DNA of 13,188 bases from DATKCA01 sp035544675 (GTDB lineage Bacteria; Acidobacteriota; Thermoanaerobaculia; Gp7-AA8). The stretch is from contig DATKCA010000243.1 of the NCBI GenBank assembly GCA_035544675.1, forward strand, positions 1 through 13,188, in the 5' to 3' direction. The position numbers and the translations under genes were made by a program. Positions 1-7,387 of the stretch are shown here, piece by piece; position 1 is the first letter of the stretch, and each line of letters begins with the position of its first letter. The notes under the pieces were generated by a model, which saw only the letters and a program-made list of their open reading frames with translations, searched no databases and had not been told where the DNA came from.

Positions 1-1
1 G

Positions 2-1132
2 ATCGTCATTCTGGCCGAGGGACCGCGCGGAACGCTCACGAAACAGCTGGCCGGGATTTTCGATCTGTACGCGCGCAGGAATCCGCAGGCCTACGCCGTC
101 GGCGTCAAGGAGTTGTGGCAGCTCCCCGATGACCGGTTCGAGCCTGGCCGGGTCATTCACACGATGGGATGGCCGCTCGACGCGGACACCTTCGGCGGCG
201 CGTTCATCTACGGGATGAAAGAGCGGATCGTCGACATCGGTCTCGTCGTCGGGCTGGACTACAAGAACCCGACGCTCGATCCGCATCACGAGTTTCAGCG
301 CTTCAAACTCCATCCGGCGATCCGGCCGCTCATCGAGGGCGGCAAGATGATCTCAGCCGGCGCGAAGGCGATTCCCGAAGGCGGCTACTTCTCGATGCCG
401 CGGCTCTACGGAGACGGTTTCATGATCGTGGGCGACTCCGCCGGCTGCCTCAACGGCGCCCGTCTCAAAGGTATCCACCTCGGAATCAAGAGCGGCAGTC
501 TGGCAGGGGAGGCCGCCTTTGCGGCGCTCCTGGCCGGCGACTTCTCGGCGGTGCAGCTCGGAGAGTATGAAAAGCTGTTCGAAGCCTCGTGGGCGAGGGA
601 GGAGATGTGGAGCCAGCGGAACTTCCACGCCGGCTTCGAGCACGGACAGCTGGCCGGACTGGTCAACGCCGGCCTGTCCATGTTCACACGCGGCCGCGGC
701 TTCGGCTTCGCGAACCGGCTCGATTCAGGGGCGGGACACGAGCGGATGGAGCGGATCCAGCGCTACTTCGGCACCGAGCATCCCCATCCGCCCGAGAAGA
801 TGAAGTTCGACAACACGTTCACGTTCGACAAGGTCAGCGACGTCTACTACGGCGGAGTCGTGCACGAGGAGAATCAGCCGGCGCACCTGCTGATCCACGA
901 CACGGAGGTCTGCATCACCCGCTGCACGGAGGAGTACGGGAATCCGTGTCTGCACTTCTGTCCCGCGCACGTGTATGAGCCGCAGCCGACCGCGGACGGG
1001 AGGGGCCGGGTGCCATTCCTGAACTTCACGAACTGCTATCACTGCAAGACGTGCGACATCATGGATCCCTACCAGGTGATCACCTGGGTGCCGCCGGAGG
1101 GTGGGGGCGGACCGAACTACAAGAAGCTGTAG
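2..1132 (+). CDS. Electron transfer flavoprotein-ubiquinone oxidoreductase (ETF-QO), 5' end outside the window
   Basis: The reading frame is open from base 2, so the gene enters from the left; 376 residues are visible and roughly the first 170-180 of a usual ~550-residue ETF-QO are missing. The family takes electrons from reduced electron transfer flavoprotein and passes them through FAD and one 4Fe-4S cluster to membrane quinone. Visible family signatures are the FGGAFIYG and GLVVGLDYKNP stretches, the HPAIRPLIEGGK segment, the FAD-binding GDSAGCLN..KGIHLGIKSG region, and the C-terminal ferredoxin-like domain ending in PPEGGGGPNYKKL. The expected cluster ligands appear as C320, C345, C348 and C351 (numbered from base 2), a C-x24-C-x2-C-x2-C spacing as in the animal enzyme. 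Unusually, three more cysteines (C304, C308, C316) sit just before them. The TTG at 113 is not the start, because homology continues upstream of it. The 3' end abuts a palindromic repeat at 1134. Confidence 0.95.
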   Translation: MVILAEGPRGTLTKQLAGIFDLYARRNPQAYAVGVKELWQLPDDRFEPGRVIHTMGWPLDADTFGGAFIYGMKERIVDIGLVVGLDYKNPTLDPHHEFQRFKLHPAIRPLIEGGKMISAGAKAIPEGGYFSMPRLYGDGFMIVGDSAGCLNGARLKGIHLGIKSGSLAGEAAFAALLAGDFSAVQLGEYEKLFEASWAREEMWSQRNFHAGFEHGQLAGLVNAGLSMFTRGRGFGFANRLDSGAGHERMERIQRYFGTEHPHPPEKMKFDNTFTFDKVSDVYYGGVVHEENQPAHLLIHDTEVCITRCTEEYGNPCLHFCPAHVYEPQPTADGRGRVPFLNFTNCYHCKTCDIMDPYQVITWVPPEGGGGPNYKKL

Positions 1133-1133
1133 G

Positions 1134-1196
1134 GTGGAGCGCCGCCTCCACTCAGTGTCGTTTGGTCACTCCGCCGCCAGGTCGGCGGCGCTCCAC
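1134..1196. repeat. Palindromic repeat element between convergent genes, possible bidirectional terminator
   Basis: GTGGAGCGCCGCC at 1134-1146 is the exact reverse complement of GGCGGCGCTCCAC at 1184-1196 (13 of 13 pairs, 37-base loop). Competing shorter hairpins are nested in it: CGCCGCC (1172-1178) with GGCGGCG (1184-1190) across AGGTC, and GTGGA (1134-1138) with TCCAC (1147-1151). It begins one base after the ETF-QO stop, and its right half encodes the last codons and stop of the minus-strand bPH2 gene. It could terminate transcripts from both sides, although no T-run follows either arm, so an intrinsic terminator is not shown. The 16-base string from 1179 to 1194 recurs exactly at 13004-13019, which points to an interspersed repeat rather than a one-off terminator. 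Confidence 0.75.
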
Positions 1197-1909
1197 GTCT
1201 CCAGGATTTCCCGCAGCGCTCTGGTTTCCTGCAGCAGTCGCGCGGCAGGGTCGATCTCCGCGCGATGGTCGTCGGGATCGCCGAGGCCGCTGTCGCGATG
1301 GCGCCGCACACCGGCGAGGATGACCTCGCGGATCTCGGCGGCGTTGTCGACACCGCGGAAGTAACCGACGTGCATCGGCTCGCCGATCTGCCCGCCCTTT
1401 CCGTTCTCGCCGCCGCCGCGTCCCGAGCCTCCGCCGGCCGTGCGCACCTCGACGTCAGCGATTCCGAGGATGCGTTGCAGTGGTCCCTGCTTGACGACGG
1501 TGTTCTGGATGTTCGCCAGCGCAATCGTCTTCTCGCGCACCGTGATGATTCCTTCGCGGATCCGGATGGCGCGGTCCGAGATCATGTACCAACGCATTTC
1601 GTAGTCGAGACGCACGATGGCGTATCCGAGAGTGACACGAAGAAGGAGAGCAATGCTGCCGCCGATGGCGATGATCCAGAAGAGGACCACGACCGGCATG
1701 GGGACCTCGCGCGGCATCACCGTGGTGAGAGCGAGAATCGGCGGCACGATGACGACGACCGCCAGGATGTGCCCGGCGAACCAGGTAATCAGCTTGAAGT
1801 AATAGAAATTCGGGGCGGCGCGGAAGACACGCGGCGCCGATCCCGGCGGCGGGGCGGGCTCGGGCGGGACTCTCATCAGCCTGACCACGGCATCGCGCCA
1901 GTCGCTCAC
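1166..1909 (-). CDS. Membrane protein with bacterial PH domain (bPH2, YdbS/YdbT-like), larger of the pair
   Basis: A 247-residue protein. After a proline-rich N-terminus (residues 14-26) come two membrane helices (about 41-63 and 71-92), then a bPH2 domain (about 97-195) with the family's typical run IRIREGIITVREKTIAL...QGPLQRILGIADVEVRTAGG. A glycine-rich stretch (about 158-173) is inserted in the PH fold between the TAGG strand and the last helix, followed by a charged linker and an amphipathic C-terminal helix (about 221-238). Start is GTG at 1909-1907, chosen because AGGAG lies five bases upstream and because it overlaps the upstream gene's TGA as GTGA. The downstream end, SAADLAAE and stop, is encoded by half of the palindromic repeat. 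Biochemical function of this family is poorly known; some homologues (YdbS/YdbT in Bacillus) act in resistance to membrane-active peptides. An envelope role is inferred. Confidence 0.88.
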   Translation of the reverse strand: MSDWRDAVVRLMRVPPEPAPPPGSAPRVFRAAPNFYYFKLITWFAGHILAVVVIVPPILALTTVMPREVPMPVVVLFWIIAIGGSIALLLRVTLGYAIVRLDYEMRWYMISDRAIRIREGIITVREKTIALANIQNTVVKQGPLQRILGIADVEVRTAGGGSGRGGGENGKGGQIGEPMHVGYFRGVDNAAEIREVILAGVRRHRDSGLGDPDDHRAEIDPAARLLQETRALREILETWSAADLAAE

Positions 1910-2406
1910 CGCTTCTCCTGGAGGATCCGGCCGAGGAGCTCGCGAATGCGACGCATCTCGTCGGCGACCGCTTCGAGCGTGTTGCTGCCGGTTTTCTTCG
2001 CGGCCGGGCCTCCGGCCTCACGGATGCCGCGCATCTTCGAGTAGAGGAAGTCCCGCACCATCGCGAACTCCCTGACTCCCTCGATCGTCATTTCCGCGTT
2101 GGAGCTTCCACTGGCCGTCTGGATCTGAACGCGCGCCAGCCCCAGCCACCGCTCCACGAAGTTGCTGACCAGGTGGATATCCTGGATGCGCGCATACGTC
2201 AGCGTCACTTCGCGCCGGAACAGGATCCCCCATCGCATGGCGATCCCTTCCTCGTCGAACTCGTACTGCATGGTGTGGTAGCGGAAGTAGAGCGGGATGA
2301 GAGGGATGAAGAAGAGTGGACCGAGCAGCAGGGAAGTGAGGATGTAATACTTCCAGAGACTGGGGTGGGGGCGCCGGATCGCGAAAACCCTCTGTTCAGA
2401 CGTCAC
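1906..2406 (-). CDS. Small membrane protein with bacterial PH domain (bPH2), first gene of the pair
   Basis: A 166-residue protein: short N-terminus with R/H/P residues, one hydrophobic segment (about 18-43, long enough for a hairpin or one helix), a bPH2 domain (about 46-122) with FDEEGIAMRWGILFRREVTLTYARIQDIHLV and LGLARVQIQTASG, then an alanine/lysine linker and a helical tail (143-166) rich in Leu/Arg/Glu. It is a clear paralogue of the following gene: LGLARVQIQTASG corresponds to LGIADVEVRTAGG there, and both end in an amphipathic helix. Start is GTG at 2406-2404; no earlier in-frame start exists before a stop at 2430-2428, and no ribosome-binding sequence is visible. Together with its partner it resembles two-gene bPH2 loci of the YdbS-YdbT type. 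It diverges from the moxR operon, so the two units share a 118-base promoter region. Confidence 0.88.
   Translation of the reverse strand: MTSEQRVFAIRRPHPSLWKYYILTSLLLGPLFFIPLIPLYFRYHTMQYEFDEEGIAMRWGILFRREVTLTYARIQDIHLVSNFVERWLGLARVQIQTASGSSNAEMTIEGVREFAMVRDFLYSKMRGIREAGGPAAKKTGSNTLEAVADEMRRIRELLGRILQEKR
1915..1919 (-). promoter_or_regulatory. Shine-Dalgarno AGGAG for the larger bPH2 gene
   Basis: On the minus strand the bases read AGGAG, then AAGCG, then the GTG start at 1909. This is a well-placed Shine-Dalgarno site inside the coding end of the preceding gene. It settles the GTG start and shows that this organism does use Shine-Dalgarno sequences for an internal operon gene, which contrasts with their absence at the unit heads. 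Confidence 0.7.
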
Positions 2407-2524
2407 AGCAGCGAGTTGTACACGGCCCTAGAATGAATGTACAGCCGCCATCGTTGCATGATGGGCACGCTTCTCGTAGGGACTCTTTCCCCGAACCCTT
2501 CGGCCCCCGGTACGTACGTAAGTC
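2407..2524. promoter_or_regulatory. Divergent promoter region between bPH2 pair and moxR operon
   Basis: This 118-base gap must hold promoters for both directions. On the + strand CTAGAAT (2428-2434) contains TAGAAT, one mismatch from the sigma-70 -10 consensus; no convincing -35 lies 16-18 bases upstream. The same CTAGAAT heptamer recurs just before the YfhO-like gene. A perfect 10-base palindrome TACGTACGTA (2511-2520) sits four bases before the moxR start. No Shine-Dalgarno sequence is present for either flanking gene. Promoter assignment is an inference from the layout and one hexamer. Confidence 0.4.
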
Positions 2525-3487
2525 ATGGCTAGTGAACCAATTCCGCTGAACCGCTCCCTGAGCAAGATCGCGGCGTTGCAGCAGAACGTCGAGAAAGTCA
2601 TCCGCGGCAAGTCGGAAGTGGTGCAGCTCTGCATCGCCGCCCTGCTGGCCCGCGGCCACATCCTCCTGGAGGACGTGCCGGGCGTCGGAAAGACCACGCT
2701 CGCGCACGCGCTGGCGCGCTCCCTGTCGCTGTCGTTTCATCGAATTCAGTTCACGAGCGATCTGCTGCCGGCGGACATCGTGGGCGTGACGATCTACAAC
2801 CAGGATCATCAGGAGTTCGAGTTCGTCTCCGGGCCGATCTTCGCCAACGTGCTGCTCGCCGACGAGATCAATCGTGCCACTCCGAAGTCGCAGTCGGCGC
2901 TGCTCGAGGCGATGAGCGAGGGGATGATCTCGGTGGAGAAGCGGCGTCTCCCGCTGCCCGATCCGTTTCTCGTCATCGCCACGCAGAATCCCATCGAGCA
3001 CGTCGGCACCTACCCGTTGCCCGAGTCGCAGCTCGACCGCTTCCTGATGAAGCTGACCATCGGATATCCCAGCGCGCAAGACGAGAAGAAGCTGCTTCGC
3101 TCCGGTGGCGCCCGCGTGGCTCTCGACCACCTCGAGCCGGTTCTGAGCGAAGAGGAGATCCGGACGCTGCAGGAGCAGGTGGGCAGCATCCACGTCAACG
3201 AGGCGCTGGTGGAGTATCTGATGACGATCGTCCAGACCACGCGCACGCATCCCGAGGTCGCGCTCGGGGTCTCCACGCGCGGAGCGCTGACGTTCTTCAC
3301 GGCCAGCCAGGCTCTGGCGATGGTGAATGGCCGCGACTTCGTAATCCCGGACGATGTGAAGCGCCTGGCCGAGCCCGTGCTGTCGCATCGCATCACGCTC
3401 AAGGACCGGCGAATTGTGCGCGGTGATTCCTCGCCCGAGGCGCGTTTCATCGCACGAATCGTCTCCGAACTGCCCGTTCCGCGATGA
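2525..3487 (+). CDS. MoxR-family AAA+ ATPase
   Basis: A 320-residue AAA+ ATPase, normal length for the MoxR family, thought to act as a chaperone that uses ATP to activate or assemble partner proteins, often with DUF58 or VWA proteins. Walker A is GVGKTT (residues 53-58), Walker B LLADEINRA (110-118) in the MoxR-typical DEINR form, sensor 1 IATQNP (151-156), and the ESQLDRF motif (167-173) carries the expected arginine finger. The C-terminal lid contains GVSTRGAL. The start ATG at 2525 is fixed by an in-frame TAA at 2519-2521; no Shine-Dalgarno site is visible. The stop overlaps the next start as ATGA (3484-3487), implying translational coupling to the DUF58 gene. Probably cytosolic and peripheral to the membrane through its partner. 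Confidence 0.96.
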   Translation: MASEPIPLNRSLSKIAALQQNVEKVIRGKSEVVQLCIAALLARGHILLEDVPGVGKTTLAHALARSLSLSFHRIQFTSDLLPADIVGVTIYNQDHQEFEFVSGPIFANVLLADEINRATPKSQSALLEAMSEGMISVEKRRLPLPDPFLVIATQNPIEHVGTYPLPESQLDRFLMKLTIGYPSAQDEKKLLRSGGARVALDHLEPVLSEEEIRTLQEQVGSIHVNEALVEYLMTIVQTTRTHPEVALGVSTRGALTFFTASQALAMVNGRDFVIPDDVKRLAEPVLSHRITLKDRRIVRGDSSPEARFIARIVSELPVPR

Positions 3488-4470
3488 CGGCGGCCGCCTG
3501 GACCTTCGACGGGGTGGTCCGGCTGACCCGAATCGGGACGACCTACGTCATCTTCACGATCGTCATCGGCTTCGCCGCACTCAACACCGGCAACAACGCC
3601 CTCTACATCGGACTCACGTTCATGCTGGGCTGTCTGCTTCTCTCCGGCATCGCCTCGAAGGGCGGCCTCAAGCATCTCGAGGTGGAGATCACCGACGTGG
3701 GCGACGCCTGGGCGGGCAAGCCGGCCGATGCGAGGCTGCGGGTCCATAACCGCTCCAGGATCTGGAACGTGCGTGACGTCGTGCTGGCCGCGGCCGACCT
3801 CGCCCAGCCGCAGCTCATCCCCCTCATCGAGCGGCGGCGCGAGATGCAGACGATGGCAGGCTTCCTCTTTCACCGCCGCGGCCGCGTCCAGCTGAAGACC
3901 ATCGACCTGTACACCCGCTATCCGTTTGGGTTCTTCCTGAAGAAGCGGCGCCTGACGATCGACAGCGAGGTGATCGTCTATCCGCGACTGCTGCCGGAGG
4001 GGCCGGAGCGCGATGCGTTCAGGCCGGCCATCGGAGACCAGACCACCGCCAACCGGCCCGGCCCGGGAGGGGAGATTCACTCGTTCCGCGACTACGTCGA
4101 GGGCGACTCCATGCGGCAGGTGTACTGGAAGAAGTCGGCGGGCCTGGGCCGCTGGGTCGTGAAACAGACTGAAGCGGAGGCGACGCGCACAGTTCACGTG
4201 GTGGTCGATCCATACCGGCCGCACGGGGTCACCGACGAGATGTTCGAAGGCATGATCAGCGCGGCCACGACTTACGTCCACGAGGCATTGAACCGGGGCC
4301 TCGATGTCGTGCTGTCGATGCCGCGTCACACCATCCGCTCCAGGGACGCGATGGCTGCGCAGGCAATGTTCCGCGCGCTGGCTCTTCTGGACGCCGTGTA
4401 CGAGCCGGTCCATCAGACCATCGAGCCTGGAGCGGTCGTGTTCGCCGTGGGCGGGCGGGGGACCCGGTGA
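3484..4470 (+). CDS. DUF58 domain membrane protein, MoxR partner
   Basis: A 328-residue protein with two N-terminal membrane helices (about 18-34 and 38-58), a beta-rich segment with the sequence YTRYPFGFF (about 143-151), and the DUF58 hallmark FRDYVEGDSMRQVYWKKSA (201-219) followed by a predicted alpha/beta domain beginning TVHVVVDPY that resembles a von Willebrand A fold. The hallmark is intact. DUF58 proteins are encoded beside moxR in very many bacteria, and the MoxR ATPase is believed to act on them; molecular function is not settled. The start ATG overlaps the moxR stop by four bases and its own stop overlaps the next gene's GTG start (GTGA, 4467-4470), so all three proteins are probably made in fixed proportion. 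Confidence 0.93.
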   Translation: MTAAAWTFDGVVRLTRIGTTYVIFTIVIGFAALNTGNNALYIGLTFMLGCLLLSGIASKGGLKHLEVEITDVGDAWAGKPADARLRVHNRSRIWNVRDVVLAAADLAQPQLIPLIERRREMQTMAGFLFHRRGRVQLKTIDLYTRYPFGFFLKKRRLTIDSEVIVYPRLLPEGPERDAFRPAIGDQTTANRPGPGGEIHSFRDYVEGDSMRQVYWKKSAGLGRWVVKQTEAEATRTVHVVVDPYRPHGVTDEMFEGMISAATTYVHEALNRGLDVVLSMPRHTIRSRDAMAAQAMFRALALLDAVYEPVHQTIEPGAVVFAVGGRGTR

Positions 4471-6425
4471 ATCCGCGCGGGCGAGAGATCGAGACGCTGC
4501 TACTGACGATGTTCGCGGCGCTGCCGCTCTACCTGAACTTCGTCGTCGGAGTGGTTCCGCTGGTGATCTTTCACGTCGTCATGACCGGCATCCTCGTTCG
4601 CGTGTGGATGGGCCGCGGCCCCGAGCTGATCCCGGCGCGTCTCATGCGGATGCTGGCGTTCGGCTACATCGTCTTCTATTTTTTCGATGTGTGGGCGATC
4701 TCGCACAGCGCGATCGCGGCATCGACGCATCTGGTCCTGTTCATTGCCGCGTATCAGCCCATCGAGGCCGTGACGCGGCACAACCACGCCCAGCGGCTCC
4801 TCACCACCGCGCTCATCTTCATCGCCAGTCTGGCCACGTCGACGCACATCACCATCGTCCTATTTGTCATTGCATTCGGGTTCCTCATGCTGCGGCAGCT
4901 GATCTACGTGAGCCACATCGAGACGGTCCGGTCGATCGGGCGCAGCTACGAGCTCACGCCGATGTCGCGGCCCGCGGCCTTCTATCTTCTGGGAACGATG
5001 CTCATCGCGGCGGCGCTCTTTCCGCTGCTGCCACGACTCCGCAATCCCGTCGTCCAGGGATTCGCCGGAGCGCTGAACAACGCCACCACGGGCCTCAGCG
5101 AGAGCATCGACTTCAATCAGAACCGCTCCAGCACGCCCGACCCGACGGTGGTGGCCCGGGTGTGGATGGGTCCGCAGGCCACCCCCTTCTTCACGCCGGT
5201 CCGGCTGCGCGCCGCCGTCTACGACCAGTTCGAAGACAACAAGTGGCTGCAGACCCGTGACGAGTTTCGGCAGATCCGCGCGCGCACGGGGGCCTATCGC
5301 CTGGCCCGTCCGGTCGGGATGACGCGCACGGCCGTCGTCCAGCAGCGCCTGATCAGAGACTCCCGGCTGTTCCTTCCGAACGGGACGTACGCGATCAGCG
5401 GTCTCTCCCAACTCTACGAAGGCCCCACTCGCGACTCGTTCGTCACCTTCCTGGGACGTGGGGAAGTGGTGAGCTATCAGGCTTCGATGGCGCGCGTGAT
5501 CGAGCCGCTGCGCGCACGCCGGGTTTCGATGACGTCGTATCCGGTGTCGCCTCAGGTGGCCGCCATGGCCCGCGGAATCGCCGGCACGGAGACCGATGTC
5601 GAGAAACGCGCCGCGGCCGTCGAGCAGTACCTCGTCCGCAACTTCCAGTACGTGCAGCGGCCGGAGGATCTCGGCCGGCCGATGACGATTGACGAGTTCC
5701 TGCTGCGCATTCAAAAAGGGCACTGTGAGTATTTCGCGGCCGGCATGGTCGCGCTGATGACGGCGCAGGACGTCCCGGCGCGCATCGTTGGCGGCTTCTA
5801 CGGCGGCAGGCTCAACCCTCTCACCGGTTACCTCACGATCCGGCGCGAAGACGCGCACGCCTGGGTCGAGGTGTGGAACGGCACCAGATGGGTCACGTAC
5901 GACCCGACTCCGCCGTCGCTTCGTCCGGGAACGAGCGAGTCAGGCCTGATCCGCTCGTACGTGGCCGCGATCAGCGACTCGGTCACCTACTTCTGGGATC
6001 GCTACGTGCTGACTTACGGCCTGGGGGATCAGATCGCGCTGGCCGCGGACATGATCGTCCGGGCCCGGGACGGCATCCGCGGCGCGCGAACGGCTCTGCG
6101 AGACATGCGGCAGTCGGTGATGCTGCCGGGTGTGCTCGCAGCACTGACCGCCTGCGGCCTGATTCTCGTGTTCGTCAGCTTCACGTTGTGGCGGCGACGC
6201 CCCGTCTTCAACCTGTTGTCACGCCACCTGCGAGCCCTCGGGATCGAGGTCGGCCCGGCCATGACGATCGAGGAGGCGCTGGCTCTTCTCCGGAAGCGCG
6301 ACCCGGAAGCGGCGCTCGTGCTCGCGCCGCTCATCGCGCTCTACGAGGAGGAGCAGTTCTCGGCGCACAGCGACGCGTCGCGCCGGCGTGTGATCCGGCA
6401 GCGCCTGTCGGAGTTGCGCGCCTAA
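4467..6425 (+). CDS. TgpA-type membrane transglutaminase-like protein
   Basis: A 652-residue protein with the TgpA layout: an N-terminal bundle of about six membrane helices (DUF3488-like, roughly residues 10-188), a large extracytoplasmic part with a transglutaminase-like domain, one C-terminal helix (about 551-577) and a short cytosolic tail (DUF4129-like position). The papain-like triad is complete: C420 in GHCEYFA, H464 in DAHAWVEVW and D479 in YDPTPP. The best-known relative, TgpA of Pseudomonas, is an essential inner-membrane protein with a periplasmic transglutaminase domain linked to peptidoglycan; substrate unknown here. Start GTG at 4467 is supported by GGGGGA at 4457-4462 and the overlap with the DUF58 stop. 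Its TAA interlocks with the pdxJ stop on the other strand (6422-6425). Confidence 0.95.
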   Translation: MNPRGREIETLLLTMFAALPLYLNFVVGVVPLVIFHVVMTGILVRVWMGRGPELIPARLMRMLAFGYIVFYFFDVWAISHSAIAASTHLVLFIAAYQPIEAVTRHNHAQRLLTTALIFIASLATSTHITIVLFVIAFGFLMLRQLIYVSHIETVRSIGRSYELTPMSRPAAFYLLGTMLIAAALFPLLPRLRNPVVQGFAGALNNATTGLSESIDFNQNRSSTPDPTVVARVWMGPQATPFFTPVRLRAAVYDQFEDNKWLQTRDEFRQIRARTGAYRLARPVGMTRTAVVQQRLIRDSRLFLPNGTYAISGLSQLYEGPTRDSFVTFLGRGEVVSYQASMARVIEPLRARRVSMTSYPVSPQVAAMARGIAGTETDVEKRAAAVEQYLVRNFQYVQRPEDLGRPMTIDEFLLRIQKGHCEYFAAGMVALMTAQDVPARIVGGFYGGRLNPLTGYLTIRREDAHAWVEVWNGTRWVTYDPTPPSLRPGTSESGLIRSYVAAISDSVTYFWDRYVLTYGLGDQIALAADMIVRARDGIRGARTALRDMRQSVMLPGVLAALTACGLILVFVSFTLWRRRPVFNLLSRHLRALGIEVGPAMTIEEALALLRKRDPEAALVLAPLIALYEEEQFSAHSDASRRRVIRQRLSELRA

Positions 6426-7162
6426 CCCTTGAAGGCCGGCAGCCGCCGCGGGTTGCGCATCAGCGCCGACATCTCGCGCACGGCGGAGTCGAGGCCGACC
6501 AGCGCGGCACGGGCGATGATCGAGTGGCCGATGTTCAGCTCCTCGATCTCCGCGATGCCGGCGATCGCGTCGATGTTGCGATACGTGAGGCCGTGTCCGG
6601 CCAGGACGGTCAGGCCGATCTTGCGACCCGCTCTGGCGGCCATGGCGATCTTGTCGATCTCCTTGCGCCAGTCGCCGTCGTGCCAGGCATCCGCGAACTT
6701 CCCGGTGTTGATCTCGATCTTCGGCGCTCCGATCTTGTGGCAGTGCCTGATCTGCTCGAGATCGGGATCGACGAAGATCGAGACGTCGATGCGGGCATCG
6801 AGCAGCTGGCGCACCACCTTCTCGACGTTGCCCGAATGGAGGACTACGTCCAGGCCGCCCTCCGTCGTGACCTCGTCCTTGCGCTCGGGCACGAGCGTGA
6901 CCTGATGCGGCTTGATGGTCTGGGCGACGCGAACCATCTCGGACGTTGCGGCCATCTCGATGTTCAGGTGCGTGGTGACCACGCGGCGCAGCAGCTCGAC
7001 ATCGCGGTCCTGGATGTGCCGGCGGTCCCCGCGGAGATGAACGGTAATGCCTTGCGCACCAGCCAGTTCGCAGATGAGGGCGGCGGCCACCGGGTCCGGC
7101 TCGTCCGCTTTGCGGGCTTCCCGGATGGTGGCGATGTGGTCGATGTTCACTGCCAGCCGCAT
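6422..7162 (-). CDS. pdxJ: Pyridoxine 5'-phosphate synthase
   Basis: A 246-residue enzyme of the DXP-dependent vitamin B6 pathway; PdxJ condenses 1-deoxy-D-xylulose 5-phosphate with 3-amino-2-oxopropyl phosphate to give pyridoxine 5'-phosphate in the cytosol. The whole TIM-barrel family pattern is present: VNIDHIATIREAR at the N-terminus, GITVHLRGDRRHIQDRDV, LNIEMA, PHQVTLVPERKDEVTTEGGLDV, AGHGLTYRN, and ELNIGHSIIARAAL near the end. In the VHLR-x-DRRHI motif the E. coli glutamate is glycine here; the rest is conserved. Full length and intact. The ATG at 7162 has no Shine-Dalgarno site; a TACCCT hexamer lies seven bases upstream (minus strand 7176-7171). It is transcribed alone, away from the heptamer array and towards tgpA. 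Confidence 0.97.
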   Translation of the reverse strand: MRLAVNIDHIATIREARKADEPDPVAAALICELAGAQGITVHLRGDRRHIQDRDVELLRRVVTTHLNIEMAATSEMVRVAQTIKPHQVTLVPERKDEVTTEGGLDVVLHSGNVEKVVRQLLDARIDVSIFVDPDLEQIRHCHKIGAPKIEINTGKFADAWHDGDWRKEIDKIAMAARAGRKIGLTVLAGHGLTYRNIDAIAGIAEIEELNIGHSIIARAALVGLDSAVREMSALMRNPRRLPAFKG

Positions 7163-7170
7163 GGCATGCA

Positions 7171-7176
7171 GGGTAG
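7171..7176 (-). promoter_or_regulatory. Possible -10 hexamer for a leaderless pdxJ transcript
   Basis: The minus strand reads TACCCT, GCATGCC, then the pdxJ ATG. A TANNNT hexamer seven bases before the start codon would place the transcription start at or within a few bases of the ATG. No -35 was recognised, and upstream sequence is the GC-rich edge of the repeat array. Tentative. Confidence 0.25.
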
Positions 7177-7181
7177 CGCGC

Positions 7182-7383
<202 letters not shown>

Positions 7384-7387
7384 CCAT

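Noticed and set aside
1134..1196. Intrinsic terminator
   Set aside because: The stem is strong but the loop is 37 bases and neither side has a T-run, and the right arm is coding; listed as a repeat with possible terminator effect only.
1265..2044. 259-codon + strand frame over the bPH2 genes
   Set aside because: Asp/Arg/His-rich shadow sequence; the minus strand has coherent membrane helices and bPH2 motifs plus a Shine-Dalgarno site.
2433..2549. Short + strand ORF (38 codons, ATG 2433) and a second one from ATG 2437, both overlapping the moxR start
   Set aside because: Considered as leader peptides, but neither has a ribosome-binding site or a recognisable sequence, and the first ATG overlaps the putative -10 hexamer.
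2396..4413. Two long minus-strand frames (2396-3388 and 3010-4413) opposite moxR and the DUF58 gene
   Set aside because: They overlap each other and well-supported genes, have shadow-like composition and show no family motifs.
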